Shown here: one piece after another, positions 17,047 through 25,079 of the stretch | Layout of the letters: each line of letters starts with the position of its first letter | How positions within the stretch are numbered: position 1 is the stretch's first letter | NCBI GenBank assembly: GCA_001897995.1 | Contig: MKRV01000211.1 | Span: 1 to 50,503 of the forward strand | Direction: 5' to 3' | DNA: 50,503 bases | Source of the DNA: Alphaproteobacteria bacterium 65-37 | Lineage (GTDB): Bacteria; Pseudomonadota; Alphaproteobacteria; Reyranellales; Reyranellaceae | The notes under the pieces: model-generated | Databases searched by the model: none | What the model was told of the DNA's origin: nothing | What the model saw: the letters and a program-made list of their open reading frames with translations, nothing else | Position numbers and translations under genes: made by a program

Positions 17047-17075
17047 TTATCATTTAGGCCTCACATGGGTATTAT
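17047..17075 (+). promoter_or_regulatory. Possible tetR promoter starting in the IS target duplication
   Basis: TTATCA (17047-17052) and TATTAT (17070-17075) are 17 bp apart, about 100 bp before the tetR start. The -35-like hexamer lies inside the duplicated target. If this is the promoter, the IS landed exactly at its edge and replaced whatever lay further upstream. The -35 match is only partial. Confidence 0.3.
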
Positions 17076-17176
17076 GTCATTTCCAAAATGGCGCATCGCC
17101 TGCCTAATCCGGCGGCAAATGCCGCAGTCTTGTTGCGTTGGAGCCAATCCATGCTGGCCCAAAATGGGGGTTTTTA

Positions 17177-17848
17177 GTGAGTCAAGGAGTGTCGGCCCGG
17201 TCTCGTCGTGCGTCCCATCCGAAATCGGCGATCACCAAGCAGCGCATCCTCGATGCAGCAGCACGTGCATTCAGTCTCAACGGATATGCTGGGACGACCA
17301 TTAACGACATTGCGATGACTGCAGGAATGCAAGGCGGTAGCATCTACTATTACTTCGAGTCAAAAGACGACATCCTGCAGGAAGTGCTCGATGTCGGTAT
17401 AACTCGCGTGTTTTCCGCTGCCCGTCTCGCCGTCGGGTCTTTGCCCGCTTCCTCTGCATTCAGCGAAAAGCTTGAAGCCGCAGTGACGGCTCACCTTACG
17501 ATGCTTTTGCAGCAAGGCGACTATACATCGGCGAACATACGCGTGTTCGAGCAGGCACCCCCGGCTGTGAAACGCCAGAACCGGAAGCTTCGCGCCGCGT
17601 ATGGCGAATACTGGGGGCAGCTTCTTTCCGAGGGACAGCGCTCTGGAGCGATTCGCAAGAATGTCGACCTGACTATTCTACGTTTGATGATTCTCGGTTC
17701 AATGAACTGGGCGGTTACGTGGTATCGATCAGATCGTATGCCTATTCCCGAGCTAGCTCGGAAATTCTGCGAAGTCGTCCTAAAGGGTGTTGGATTGAGC
17801 GATGATCAGCCCGAAAGCTCCTCGAGAGGGCGGCGCGCTCGTTCCTGA
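17177..17848 (+). CDS. TetR/AcrR-family transcriptional regulator
   Basis: This protein has about 223 residues from a GTG at 17177 (GGGGG six bases upstream). An upstream TTG and a downstream GTG are alternatives. The N-terminal helix-turn-helix is clear: TKQRILDAAARAFSLNGYAG, TINDIAMTAGMQGGSIYYYF, then ESKDDIL. The ligand domain is all-helical and resembles regulators of fatty-acid and acyl-CoA genes. It sits between the catabolic operons, was separated from the LLM operon by the nested IS, and is the only TetR in the window. I therefore infer that it represses the promoters carrying sites A, B and C and possibly D and E, with a CoA intermediate as inducer. Confidence 0.88.
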   Translation: MSQGVSARSRRASHPKSAITKQRILDAAARAFSLNGYAGTTINDIAMTAGMQGGSIYYYFESKDDILQEVLDVGITRVFSAARLAVGSLPASSAFSEKLEAAVTAHLTMLLQQGDYTSANIRVFEQAPPAVKRQNRKLRAAYGEYWGQLLSEGQRSGAIRKNVDLTILRLMILGSMNWAVTWYRSDRMPIPELARKFCEVVLKGVGLSDDQPESSSRGRRARS

Positions 17849-17900
17849 GCGATTGGGCCCACGGTACCTTGCATTGACCTGGCAGTTCGCGTTGAAGGCT

Positions 17901-17934
17901 CGCGTTGTACGTTGTCCAAGACTTTCACAACGCG
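17901..17934. terminator. Hairpin between convergent tetR and livF
   Basis: CGCGTTGT (17901-17908) pairs perfectly with ACAACGCG (17927-17934) around an 18-base loop, in the 96-bp gap between convergent genes. No T-run follows on either strand, so termination is plausible but not shown. Confidence 0.3.
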
Positions 17935-17944
17935 CAACAGAATG

Positions 17945-18739
17945 TCACGACAGCCAGCGCTTGCGCCTCTTGTAATGCTTGGTGTCGCGGTAGGATTTGC
18001 GCGCCCCGCCTTCGTTCAGGCCGAGGTAGAATTCCTTGATGTCGGAATTGTCGCGTAGCTTGTCGGCCGGCCCCTCGAGCACGATGCGACCGTTCTCCAT
18101 GACGTAGCCGTGGTCGGCCACGGACAGCGCCATGGTAGCGTTCTGCTCGACCAGGAGAACCGAGAGTTTCTCCTGCTGCACCAGGCGGCTAACGATGCCG
18201 AAGATCTCTTCGACCAGCATGGGCGCCAGGCCGAGCGACGGCTCGTCCAGCAGCACGACCTTGGGCCGGCTCATCAATGCCCGGCCGATCGCCAGCATTT
18301 GCTGCTCACCGCCCGACAGATAGCCGGACTGCTGGTGCCGCCGCTCCCTCAGCCGTGGGAAGTAGGTGTAGACCATGTCGATCCCCTGCTTTACCGAGCC
18401 GCCGTCCTTCTGGACGTGGCCACCGGCGATCAGATTCTCCTCCGTGGTCAGATGTTCGAACACGCGCCGACCCTCGAACACCTGGGCAAGGCCGAGCCGC
18501 GTGACGTCGTGGGCCCGCATGCCGTCGATGCGACGGTCGCCGATCTGGATCGTGCCCTTGGTGACCTCGCCGCGCTCGCTGCGCAGCACCCCCGAGATCG
18601 CCTTGAGCGTCGTCGTCTTGCCGGCGCCGTTGGCGCCCAGCAACGTCGTGATGGCACCTTCGCGCACGTCGATCGACACGCCCTTGAGGACGAGGATGAC
18701 GCGGTCGTAGACGACTTCGATATTGTTGATCGAGAGCAT
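17945..18739 (-). CDS. livF: Branched-chain-type ABC transporter ATP-binding protein
   Basis: This 264-residue ATPase has Walker A GANGAGKTT (35-43), the signature LSGGEQQMLAIGRAL, Walker B VVLLDEPSLGLAP, and a late H-loop-type segment. Proteins of this type drive import through LivH/LivM channels. A basic C-terminal tail (SYRDTKHYKRRKRW) extends past the usual end. It is the last gene of the leftward operon livG-ligase-livH-livM-livK-livF, 44 bp after livK. In this setting the cargo is more likely an aromatic or alicyclic acid than an amino acid. Confidence 0.93.
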   Translation of the reverse strand: MLSINNIEVVYDRVILVLKGVSIDVREGAITTLLGANGAGKTTTLKAISGVLRSERGEVTKGTIQIGDRRIDGMRAHDVTRLGLAQVFEGRRVFEHLTTEENLIAGGHVQKDGGSVKQGIDMVYTYFPRLRERRHQQSGYLSGGEQQMLAIGRALMSRPKVVLLDEPSLGLAPMLVEEIFGIVSRLVQQEKLSVLLVEQNATMALSVADHGYVMENGRIVLEGPADKLRDNSDIKEFYLGLNEGGARKSYRDTKHYKRRKRWLS

Positions 18740-18783
18740 GGGATGTCAGGCGGCGGTTTCCCGCCGCCCGCCCGTTCCTTGGT

Positions 18784-20034
18784 TCAGGACTTCGAGGCTT
18801 CTGCCGCCAGATGCTTCTTGATGATCTCGCGATAACCCTGGAACCAGTCCTTGTCCCTGACGAGCTTGCCGCCCTTGACCGTCCAGATCTGGACCCAGCC
18901 GCCGCCCTCGTGATCGGCCGCGGTGATCTCCATCGGTGGCACCAGGCCACCCAGGGTGAAGCCCTTGATCGCCTCCATGCCTTTCTTGACCTCTTCCGAG
19001 GTCGGCGCCGCACCGCCCTTGACCTTGATGGCGTTGCGCACGGCCTCGGTATGCATCGCCGCGATGAAGACACCGCGATTATAGTAGACGGTCGAGTCCA
19101 ATTCCTTCGGCACGGGCTTGCCCTGCGCCTTGTACATGGCCTCGATGTCCTTGATGACTTGGAAGTCCTTGCCGACGCCAGCAAACTGGATGCCGTTGTA
19201 ACCTTCGGCCACGGCCATGCCGCCGGCCGCGATGATGTCGGCCTCGGCGCTGCCCCACACGAAGGCCACCACTTTGCTGAGCGGAAAGCCCTTGCCCTTC
19301 AGTTCCTTGATGGAAACCGATGGCGATCGCCCGAACAGGTGGGTGATGATGAAATCCGGCTTGAAGCGGCCGGTGATATCGAGGATCTGGGCGCCCATCT
19401 CGACGCCAGGTGCCGGCACCGCGAAAGTGCGCATCTCGAAGCCCTCGGACTTGGCGAGGTCCTCGAGGATCGGCAGCGGCTCCTTGCCGGCCGGGTTGTC
19501 GTAGAAGAGATAGGCGATCTTCTTGCCCTTCAGGTTGCCGCCCAGCCTTTCCTTGGCGAACGCCACCGCCGCACCGGCCTGCGACCAGTAGCTGGCCGCG
19601 ATCGGGAAGGTGTAGGGGAAGCGCTTGCCGTCGGCGGCCGACGCCGTGCCGAAGCCAGGCGAAGTGCCGAGAATCTTGTCCTCCTCCAGCTTCTTGGTCA
19701 GCGCCATGGTCGAGGCGGTGCCGAAGAGACCCTCGAGAACCGCGCCCTCCTTCTTGAAACGCTCATGCGCCTCCATCGCGGGCGGCACCTTGTACTCGTT
19801 GTCGACCTCGAGGACCTTGATCTTGAAGCCTTCGACACCGCCCTTGCTGTTCACCAGGGCGATGTAGTCGTGATAGCCGGGGCACAGGTTTACGCCCACG
19901 GTGGCCGTCGGACCGGTCCGGTCGCACTGCAACCCGAACACGAGTTCCTTCTGCGCTAAGGCCTGGCCGCCGCCGAATGCCAAGGTCGCAGTGGTCGCCG
20001 CGATCCCCAGCCAACTCCTAACAAACTTTGTCAT
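18784..20034 (-). CDS. livK: Periplasmic substrate-binding protein of a Liv-type importer
   Basis: This protein has 416 residues from the ATG at 20034, which follows a strong AAAGGAGGAA. A longer upstream frame overlaps that signal and is rejected. It has a clean signal peptide (MTKFVRSWLGIAATTATLAF, cleaved near ALAQ) and then the type I binding-protein fold (FGLQCDRTGPTATVGVNLCPGYHDYI). It captures the substrate in the periplasm and hands it to LivH/LivM. The sequence is of the group found with acyl-CoA ligases in catabolic operons rather than classical leucine-binding proteins. It lies 35 bp after livM. Confidence 0.92.
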   Translation of the reverse strand: MTKFVRSWLGIAATTATLAFGGGQALAQKELVFGLQCDRTGPTATVGVNLCPGYHDYIALVNSKGGVEGFKIKVLEVDNEYKVPPAMEAHERFKKEGAVLEGLFGTASTMALTKKLEEDKILGTSPGFGTASAADGKRFPYTFPIAASYWSQAGAAVAFAKERLGGNLKGKKIAYLFYDNPAGKEPLPILEDLAKSEGFEMRTFAVPAPGVEMGAQILDITGRFKPDFIITHLFGRSPSVSIKELKGKGFPLSKVVAFVWGSAEADIIAAGGMAVAEGYNGIQFAGVGKDFQVIKDIEAMYKAQGKPVPKELDSTVYYNRGVFIAAMHTEAVRNAIKVKGGAAPTSEEVKKGMEAIKGFTLGGLVPPMEITAADHEGGGWVQIWTVKGGKLVRDKDWFQGYREIIKKHLAAEASKS

Positions 20035-20069
20035 GGGTTCCTCCTTTCGCTTCGCCGCAACGCCCCACT

Positions 20070-21137
20070 CTAGTAAGAGAAGGGCCAAACTCGGAAATAG
20101 CTCCGAATATTCCTCCACAGTCGATTGAGCCCCTCGGGCTCGACGATCAGGAAAAAGATGATCAGGCCGCCGAACACGCCCAGCCGCAGGCCTGAGATAA
20201 CATTCGCCATTTCGGCGCCGGTGAAGAACAGCGACCCGATATTCTCCATCAAAATACGGATCACGATCGGCAGCAAGGTCACGAAGACCGCCCCCAGGAT
20301 GGATCCGAGCACTGAGCCCAATCCGCCGATGATGATCATGGCGAGATAGTCGATCGACACGATGAGCTGGAATTGCTCGTAGTTGGCAATGCCGAAATAG
20401 TAGGTGTAGAGCACACCGCAGACCCCGGCATAGAAGGACGAGATGGCGAACGCCATCAGCTTGTAGCGATAGATATCGATGCCGATGATCTCGGCCGCGA
20501 TGTCCTGGTCACGGACGGCCACGAACGCCCGGCCGATGCGGCTGCGCACCAGGTTGAGCGTCGCCACGATCGCCAGCACGGCAAAGAACAGCAGGAAGAA
20601 ATAAAGGTGGCCCTGGGTGTTGAAGCTGACGCCGAACAGGCTCGGCCGCTCGACCTGGATCGAGGCCTGGGCGCCGCCTGAGATCGCCGGCACGTGATTG
20701 ATGGTCCATTCGATGATGAGCTGGCCCGCCAGTGTCGCGATCGCGAGATAGAGGCCCTTGATGCGCAGGCTCGGCATGCCGACGATGACGCCGATCACCG
20801 CCGCCATCATGCCGCCCGCCGGCAGCGTGATCCAGAATGGCAGGCCCAGCCTGACGGCAAGATTGGCCGCGGTATAGGCGCCGACCGACATGAAGGCGGC
20901 ATGGCCGATCGAGATCTGGCCGGTATAGCCCACGAGAATGTTGAGGCCGAGCGCGCCGACGATGGCGATGAAGATCAGATTGAGGATCGACAGGTAGTAT
21001 TCATGGACGGTGAGCGGGACGATCACGATGAAAATGAGCGCCAGCACACCGACCGTCCATTTCGCGATCGGCAGCGGATAGAGCGCCATGTCGGCGCGGT
21101 AGGTCGTTTTGAAGACTCCGGACTCGCGATGAAACAT
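20070..21137 (-). CDS. livM: Liv-type ABC transporter permease
   Basis: This 355-residue permease has about nine hydrophobic segments and the LivM-typical GLNILVGYTGQISIGHAAFM near residue 70. IKGLYLAIATLAGQ and AIVATLNLVRSRIGRAFVAV, with the cytoplasmic coupling loop EAA-like sequence, follow. It pairs with LivH in the inner membrane to form the import channel. It starts 3 bp after the livH stop, so translation is probably coupled. An alternative internal start is the Met in RADMALYPLP. Nothing unusual was seen. Confidence 0.93.
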   Translation of the reverse strand: MFHRESGVFKTTYRADMALYPLPIAKWTVGVLALIFIVIVPLTVHEYYLSILNLIFIAIVGALGLNILVGYTGQISIGHAAFMSVGAYTAANLAVRLGLPFWITLPAGGMMAAVIGVIVGMPSLRIKGLYLAIATLAGQLIIEWTINHVPAISGGAQASIQVERPSLFGVSFNTQGHLYFFLLFFAVLAIVATLNLVRSRIGRAFVAVRDQDIAAEIIGIDIYRYKLMAFAISSFYAGVCGVLYTYYFGIANYEQFQLIVSIDYLAMIIIGGLGSVLGSILGAVFVTLLPIVIRILMENIGSLFFTGAEMANVISGLRLGVFGGLIIFFLIVEPEGLNRLWRNIRSYFRVWPFSY

Positions 21138-21140
21138 GGT

Positions 21141-22037
21141 CTACACACGCTCGATCTTGCGTTTGCCGAAAATGCCGTAGGGCCGGATCATGAGGACCAG
21201 GATCATCAGCACGTACGGCGCGAAATCCTTGGTTCCGCCGCCGACATAGGGGTCGAGGTAGCCGGCGGCGAGGCTTTCAACGATGCCGATGATCAAACCG
21301 CCCACGAGCGCACCGCCGATCGAATCGAGGCCGCCCAAAATCACGACCGGGAACACTTTCAGCCCGACCAGCGCCAGGTGCACGTCGACGCCCAGCATGC
21401 TGCCCCAGACGATGCCGCCCAGGGCCGACACGACGCCGGCCATCGCCCAGGCGAGCGCGAAATAGCGCTCGACATTGATGCCCATGGCTTGCGCCACCTG
21501 CTGATTGTCGGCCACCGCCCGCATGGCAACGCCCATCCGGCTCTTCTTGAAGAACCAGCTGAATGCCAGGAAGAAGGCGATGGCGACCACCGCGCCCGCG
21601 ACCTGGATCGGCGGCAGGCTGGCCGGTCCCAGCACGATCGGCTCGTCGCCGATCGGAAGCGACACGGCCCGCGTCTCGCTGCCGAAGATGACCGGACCCA
21701 GGCCACGCAGGACGGCAGCGAGGCCGATGGTCGCCATGATCACGGCGACGACGGGGCGGCCGAGCAGTGGCCGCAACACGACGCGTTCCAGCCCGAAGCC
21801 AAAGCCGATCATCACCGCCAGCGTCACGATGACGGCGACGGCGAGAGGCATGCCCTCGAACGACAGCATCATCGCCACGATCAGGCCGGCCAGCATGACG
21901 AACTCGCCCTGCGCGAAATTGATGGCGTCGGTCGCCTTGTAGACCAGCACGAACCCCAAGGCGATCAGCGAATACATCAGCCCGATCGAGACGCCGTTCA
22001 GCAACAACGCGAAGAGAAAGCCCAGATCTTCTGACAT
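21141..22037 (-). CDS. livH: Liv-type ABC transporter permease
   Basis: This 298-residue permease has the LivH signature LLNGVSIGLMYSLIALGFVLVYKATDAINFAQGE near its start, given here as family blocks: NGVSIGLMYSLIALG, VYKATDAINFAQGE. Eight or so membrane segments follow. The coupling region near GVAMRAVADNQQVAQAMGIN and the GGLDSIGGALVGG loop are conserved. It partners LivM. It begins 9 bp after the stop of the acyl-CoA ligase gene, which shows that ligase and permeases share one transcript. Confidence 0.92.
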   Translation of the reverse strand: MSEDLGFLFALLLNGVSIGLMYSLIALGFVLVYKATDAINFAQGEFVMLAGLIVAMMLSFEGMPLAVAVIVTLAVMIGFGFGLERVVLRPLLGRPVVAVIMATIGLAAVLRGLGPVIFGSETRAVSLPIGDEPIVLGPASLPPIQVAGAVVAIAFFLAFSWFFKKSRMGVAMRAVADNQQVAQAMGINVERYFALAWAMAGVVSALGGIVWGSMLGVDVHLALVGLKVFPVVILGGLDSIGGALVGGLIIGIVESLAAGYLDPYVGGGTKDFAPYVLMILVLMIRPYGIFGKRKIERV

Positions 22038-22046
22038 TGCCTCTCC

Positions 22047-23987
22047 TCAAGCCGCCCGACGCACCGGCGGGGCCGATACCAGGTCGTGGATGGCGATGAT
22101 GGATGTCATGGTCGATTTGCGACCATCCTCAAAAGTGATTTCCACGGTGACCTCGGCGCTGTTCTCGCCGCCATAGAAGGCGTCGATGACGTTGGCGTAT
22201 TTCTCGGCCACGAACTTACGGCGCACCTTGCGGGTACGTGTCATCTCGGCATCGTCGGCCTCGAGTTCCTTGTTGAGAAGCAGGTAACGCTTGGCCTGCT
22301 GCATGTCCGGCAGCGTGGCATTGGCCTTGGCGATCTCCTCGCCGATCAGCGTCGCCACCTCGCCCTTGCGGCTGAGGTCCATGAAGCTGGTGTAGGCAAT
22401 GCCGCGCTTCTCGGCCCAGGTCCCGACAGTCTGCATGTCGATGGCGATCATCGCGGCCACGAAAGGCCGCTGGTCACCGAAGGCGACGGCTTCGCGGATG
22501 AAGGGGCTGAACTTCAGCTTGTTTTCGATGAACTGCGGCGCGAAAGCCGAGCCATCGGTGAGCTTTCCGACATCTTTGGCGCGATCGATGATCACGAGGT
22601 GGCCCTGCTTGTCGAAGAAGCCGGCGTCGCCCGTCTTCAGCCAGCCGTCGGGGGTCACGGTGTCGCGCGTCACCTCCTCCTGCTTGAAGTAGCCCTTGAA
22701 AACGTTGGGCCCTTTCAGCATGACCTCGCCGCGATCGTCGATCTTGACCTCGACCCTCGGGATCGGCCGGCCGACCGTGTTGGGGTTGGCCTCGGCATCG
22801 GCCTGGCAAGCGATCATCGCCGTGGCCTCGGTGGCTCCGTAGATCTGCTTGAGGTTGATGCCGAAGGAGCGGAAGAAACGATAGGTATCGGGTCCGAGTG
22901 GAGCACCGCCGGTGTAGCACCAGCGGGCATTGCGCAGCCCCAATTGATCACGGACGGGGCCGTAGACCAGGATCTGGCCTACCGCCAAGCCCAGCCGCTC
23001 CACGATCGACAGTGCATTGCCGTCAGAGCGCTTCAGCTCGCAGCGCTCGGCTAATGCACGAAAATGCTCGAAGGTACGGCGTTTGAGCGGCGAGGCGTCG
23101 TCTGTCTTCACCTGCATCGTGGTCAGCATGTTTTCCCAGATGCGCGGCGGCGCCAGCACCGCGTCGGGGCCAAGCTCGCGCAGGTCGCGCTGCACGGTCT
23201 CTGGATTCTCCGGACAGTTCGCCGTGGCCTTCGCGACCAACGCCATACCGAGCGAGAAGGCTGCGTCGCCGACCCACGCCATCGGCAGGTAGGACAGCCA
23301 ATCGTCGCCCGGCTTGATCTCGTTCACCTCGACGAAGGCCTCGGCCGTCGCGATCATGTTGCGGTGGCTCAGCATCGCGCCCTTGGGCGCGCCGGTCGTG
23401 CCCGATGTGTAGGCGATCATCGCCGTATCGCCAGCCGCACCCTTGGCGACTTCCTTGGCGTAAAAATCCGGGTTCGCTTTTCCGAACGCTCTGCCCGCTT
23501 CCATCACGCTCTCGAACGAGCACAGGATCGGATCGTCGTAGGCCCACATGCCGCGTGGATCGTCGAACACAATCGAACGCAATCTGGGCAGCTGGTCCTT
23601 GAGCGACAGGGCCTTGTCAACCTGCTCCTGATCCTCGGCCACGATCACTGAGGTCTCCGCGTGGTTGAGCACGTAAACCAACTCCGACGCGATCGAATCC
23701 TGATAGACCGGCACCGAAACACCACCCAGGGCCTGGGCCGAGACCTGGGCGAAATAGAGCTGCGGCCGGTTGTCGCCCACGACCGAGAGCTTGTCGCCGC
23801 GCTTGAAGCCCATCGAAGCCATGCCGTGGGCGAAATCGCGCACATGGTCCTGATAATCGGCCCAGGTATAGGTCTGCCAGACGCCGCGCGTCTTTTCGCG
23901 CATGCCCGCGCCGCCCGGATCGGCGGCGGCGTTACGCGCCACAAGCTTGGGCAATGTGTCGGTCTTCGGGGAGTCGACGAGACTCAT
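22047..23987 (-). CDS. AMP-forming acyl-CoA ligase (long-chain fatty-acid-CoA ligase type)
   Basis: This 646-residue adenylate-forming enzyme has the P-loop-like YTSGTTGAPKGAM (193-205), IYGATEATAM near 385, and DGWLKTGDAGFFD near 450. It belongs to the long FadD15/ACSBG-like group with an inserted C-terminal part. It converts a carboxylic acid to its CoA thioester with ATP. Encoded between livG (4-bp overlap, ATGA) and livH, it would activate the imported acid as it enters, and so supply the CoA substrates of the BadH/BadI and acyl-CoA dehydrogenase genes. The true acid is unknown. Confidence 0.9.
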   Translation of the reverse strand: MSLVDSPKTDTLPKLVARNAAADPGGAGMREKTRGVWQTYTWADYQDHVRDFAHGMASMGFKRGDKLSVVGDNRPQLYFAQVSAQALGGVSVPVYQDSIASELVYVLNHAETSVIVAEDQEQVDKALSLKDQLPRLRSIVFDDPRGMWAYDDPILCSFESVMEAGRAFGKANPDFYAKEVAKGAAGDTAMIAYTSGTTGAPKGAMLSHRNMIATAEAFVEVNEIKPGDDWLSYLPMAWVGDAAFSLGMALVAKATANCPENPETVQRDLRELGPDAVLAPPRIWENMLTTMQVKTDDASPLKRRTFEHFRALAERCELKRSDGNALSIVERLGLAVGQILVYGPVRDQLGLRNARWCYTGGAPLGPDTYRFFRSFGINLKQIYGATEATAMIACQADAEANPNTVGRPIPRVEVKIDDRGEVMLKGPNVFKGYFKQEEVTRDTVTPDGWLKTGDAGFFDKQGHLVIIDRAKDVGKLTDGSAFAPQFIENKLKFSPFIREAVAFGDQRPFVAAMIAIDMQTVGTWAEKRGIAYTSFMDLSRKGEVATLIGEEIAKANATLPDMQQAKRYLLLNKELEADDAEMTRTRKVRRKFVAEKYANVIDAFYGGENSAEVTVEITFEDGRKSTMTSIIAIHDLVSAPPVRRAA

Positions 23988-24772
23988 ACACGGCCTCCGC
24001 TTTTGGACGTGCCGAGATAGGCCTCAATCACCTTGGGGTGGCGCTGCATCTCATCGGGCGTGCCCGTGGCGATGCACCGGCCGCGGTCGAGAACCACGAC
24101 CCTGTCGGAAATATCCATGACCACGCCCATGTCGTGCTCGATCAGGACGACCGTGACGCCACGCTCCTGGTTCACGTCGAGGACGTAGCGCGCCATGTCT
24201 TCCTTCTCGTCCTGGTTCATGCCGCCCATCGGCTCGTCGAGCAGCAGCACTTTCGGCTCCGACGCCAGCGCCCGTCCCAGCTCGACGCGCTTGCGCAGGC
24301 CATAGGCCAGCGCCGAGGTCGGCTGCTTGCGCAGATCCTGCAACTTCAGGAACTCGATGATTTCCTCGATCGCCTCGCGATGGGCGATGTCTTCTTTCTG
24401 GGCCATGCCCCAATAGATGACGCTCGACAGCACACCCGACTTCATGCGCACGTGGCGGCCGAGCATCAGGTTGTCGAGGACGGTGAGCCCGCTGAACAGG
24501 GCGATGTTCTGGAAGGTGCGCCCGATTCCCAGGGCGGCGATGTCGCTCGGCTTCTTCTGGGTGATGTCACGACCTTCGAGCACGACGCGACCGGTGTCAG
24601 GCTTGTAGAAACCCGAAATCATGTTCAGGAGCGAAGTTTTGCCGGCGCCGTTGGGACCGATGATCGACAGGATACCGCCGCGCGGCACGTCGACCGAGAC
24701 ATCCTGCACAGCAGTGACGCCGCCGAACTTCTTGGACAAGGTGGCGACGCCGAGAATCGAAACTTCATCCAA
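23984..24772 (-). CDS. livG: Branched-chain-type ABC transporter ATP-binding protein
   Basis: This 262-residue ATPase has Walker A GPNGAGKTS (39-47), FQNIALFSGLTVLDNLMLG after it as in LivG, a degenerate signature (TSALAYGLRKRVELGRAL, with AYGLRKR in place of LSYGQQR), and Walker B VLLLDEPMGGMN. It forms a heterodimer with LivF. It is the first gene of the importer operon. Operator-like site D lies 58-73 bp upstream of the ATG. Confidence 0.92.
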   Translation of the reverse strand: MDEVSILGVATLSKKFGGVTAVQDVSVDVPRGGILSIIGPNGAGKTSLLNMISGFYKPDTGRVVLEGRDITQKKPSDIAALGIGRTFQNIALFSGLTVLDNLMLGRHVRMKSGVLSSVIYWGMAQKEDIAHREAIEEIIEFLKLQDLRKQPTSALAYGLRKRVELGRALASEPKVLLLDEPMGGMNQDEKEDMARYVLDVNQERGVTVVLIEHDMGVVMDISDRVVVLDRGRCIATGTPDEMQRHPKVIEAYLGTSKSGGRV

Positions 24773-24829
24773 CTTTAACTGCCTTTCAACGCCTCAGCTG
24801 CACGTCTGACTATCTGCTGATTCGTGCGA

Positions 24830-24845
24830 TCATAGTTATGCTAGG
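24830..24845 (-). promoter_or_regulatory. Operator-like site upstream of livG (site D)
   Basis: On the minus strand this reads CCTAGCATAACTATGA, which shares CCTAGC with site C and, after one missing base, the following ATGATC as well. No TTGACT lies 17 bp away, so the promoter here is different or weaker. The 307-bp gap 24773-25079 otherwise shows only the hairpin at 25038-25064 and a small TCACC/GGTGA repeat near 24966-24980. Confidence 0.4.
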
Positions 24846-25037
24846 CAGCTGCAGGCCAGGCAACACGACCGAGCAAGCCTGATACAAACACGCTTTAGAG
24901 AAATGATTGCTCACATCCAGCGCCCCACCCGTCGACTTTTTTTCTAATACTTATTTGATTTTGCGTCACCCTATTGGTGATGAGTCGGAGCCGTCAAGAA
25001 GAATGTACTGCATTCGAGACCTGAAACGGTTCCGCCA

Positions 25038-25064
25038 CTCGAACTAAGTGAGAGACTTAGCGAG
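25038..25064 (-). terminator. Hairpin just downstream of the amidohydrolase gene
   Basis: CTAAGT (25044-25049) and ACTTAG (25055-25060) pair around a 5-base loop, with outer CTCG/CGAG pairs extending the stem. It lies 16 bp past the stop of the leftward gene at 25080. It has no T-run, so it may be a transcript-end or processing structure rather than a strong terminator. Confidence 0.35.
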
Positions 25065-25079
25065 CGATTCCTTCAACCT

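Noticed and set aside
17901..17934. Strong intrinsic terminator between tetR and livF
   Set aside because: The stem is perfect, but the loop is long and no T-run follows. It is kept only as a low-confidence hairpin.
20694..22034. A 446-codon plus-strand frame antisense to livM and livH
   Set aside because: Its His/Asp/Arg-rich, featureless composition is the usual antisense shadow of membrane-protein genes.
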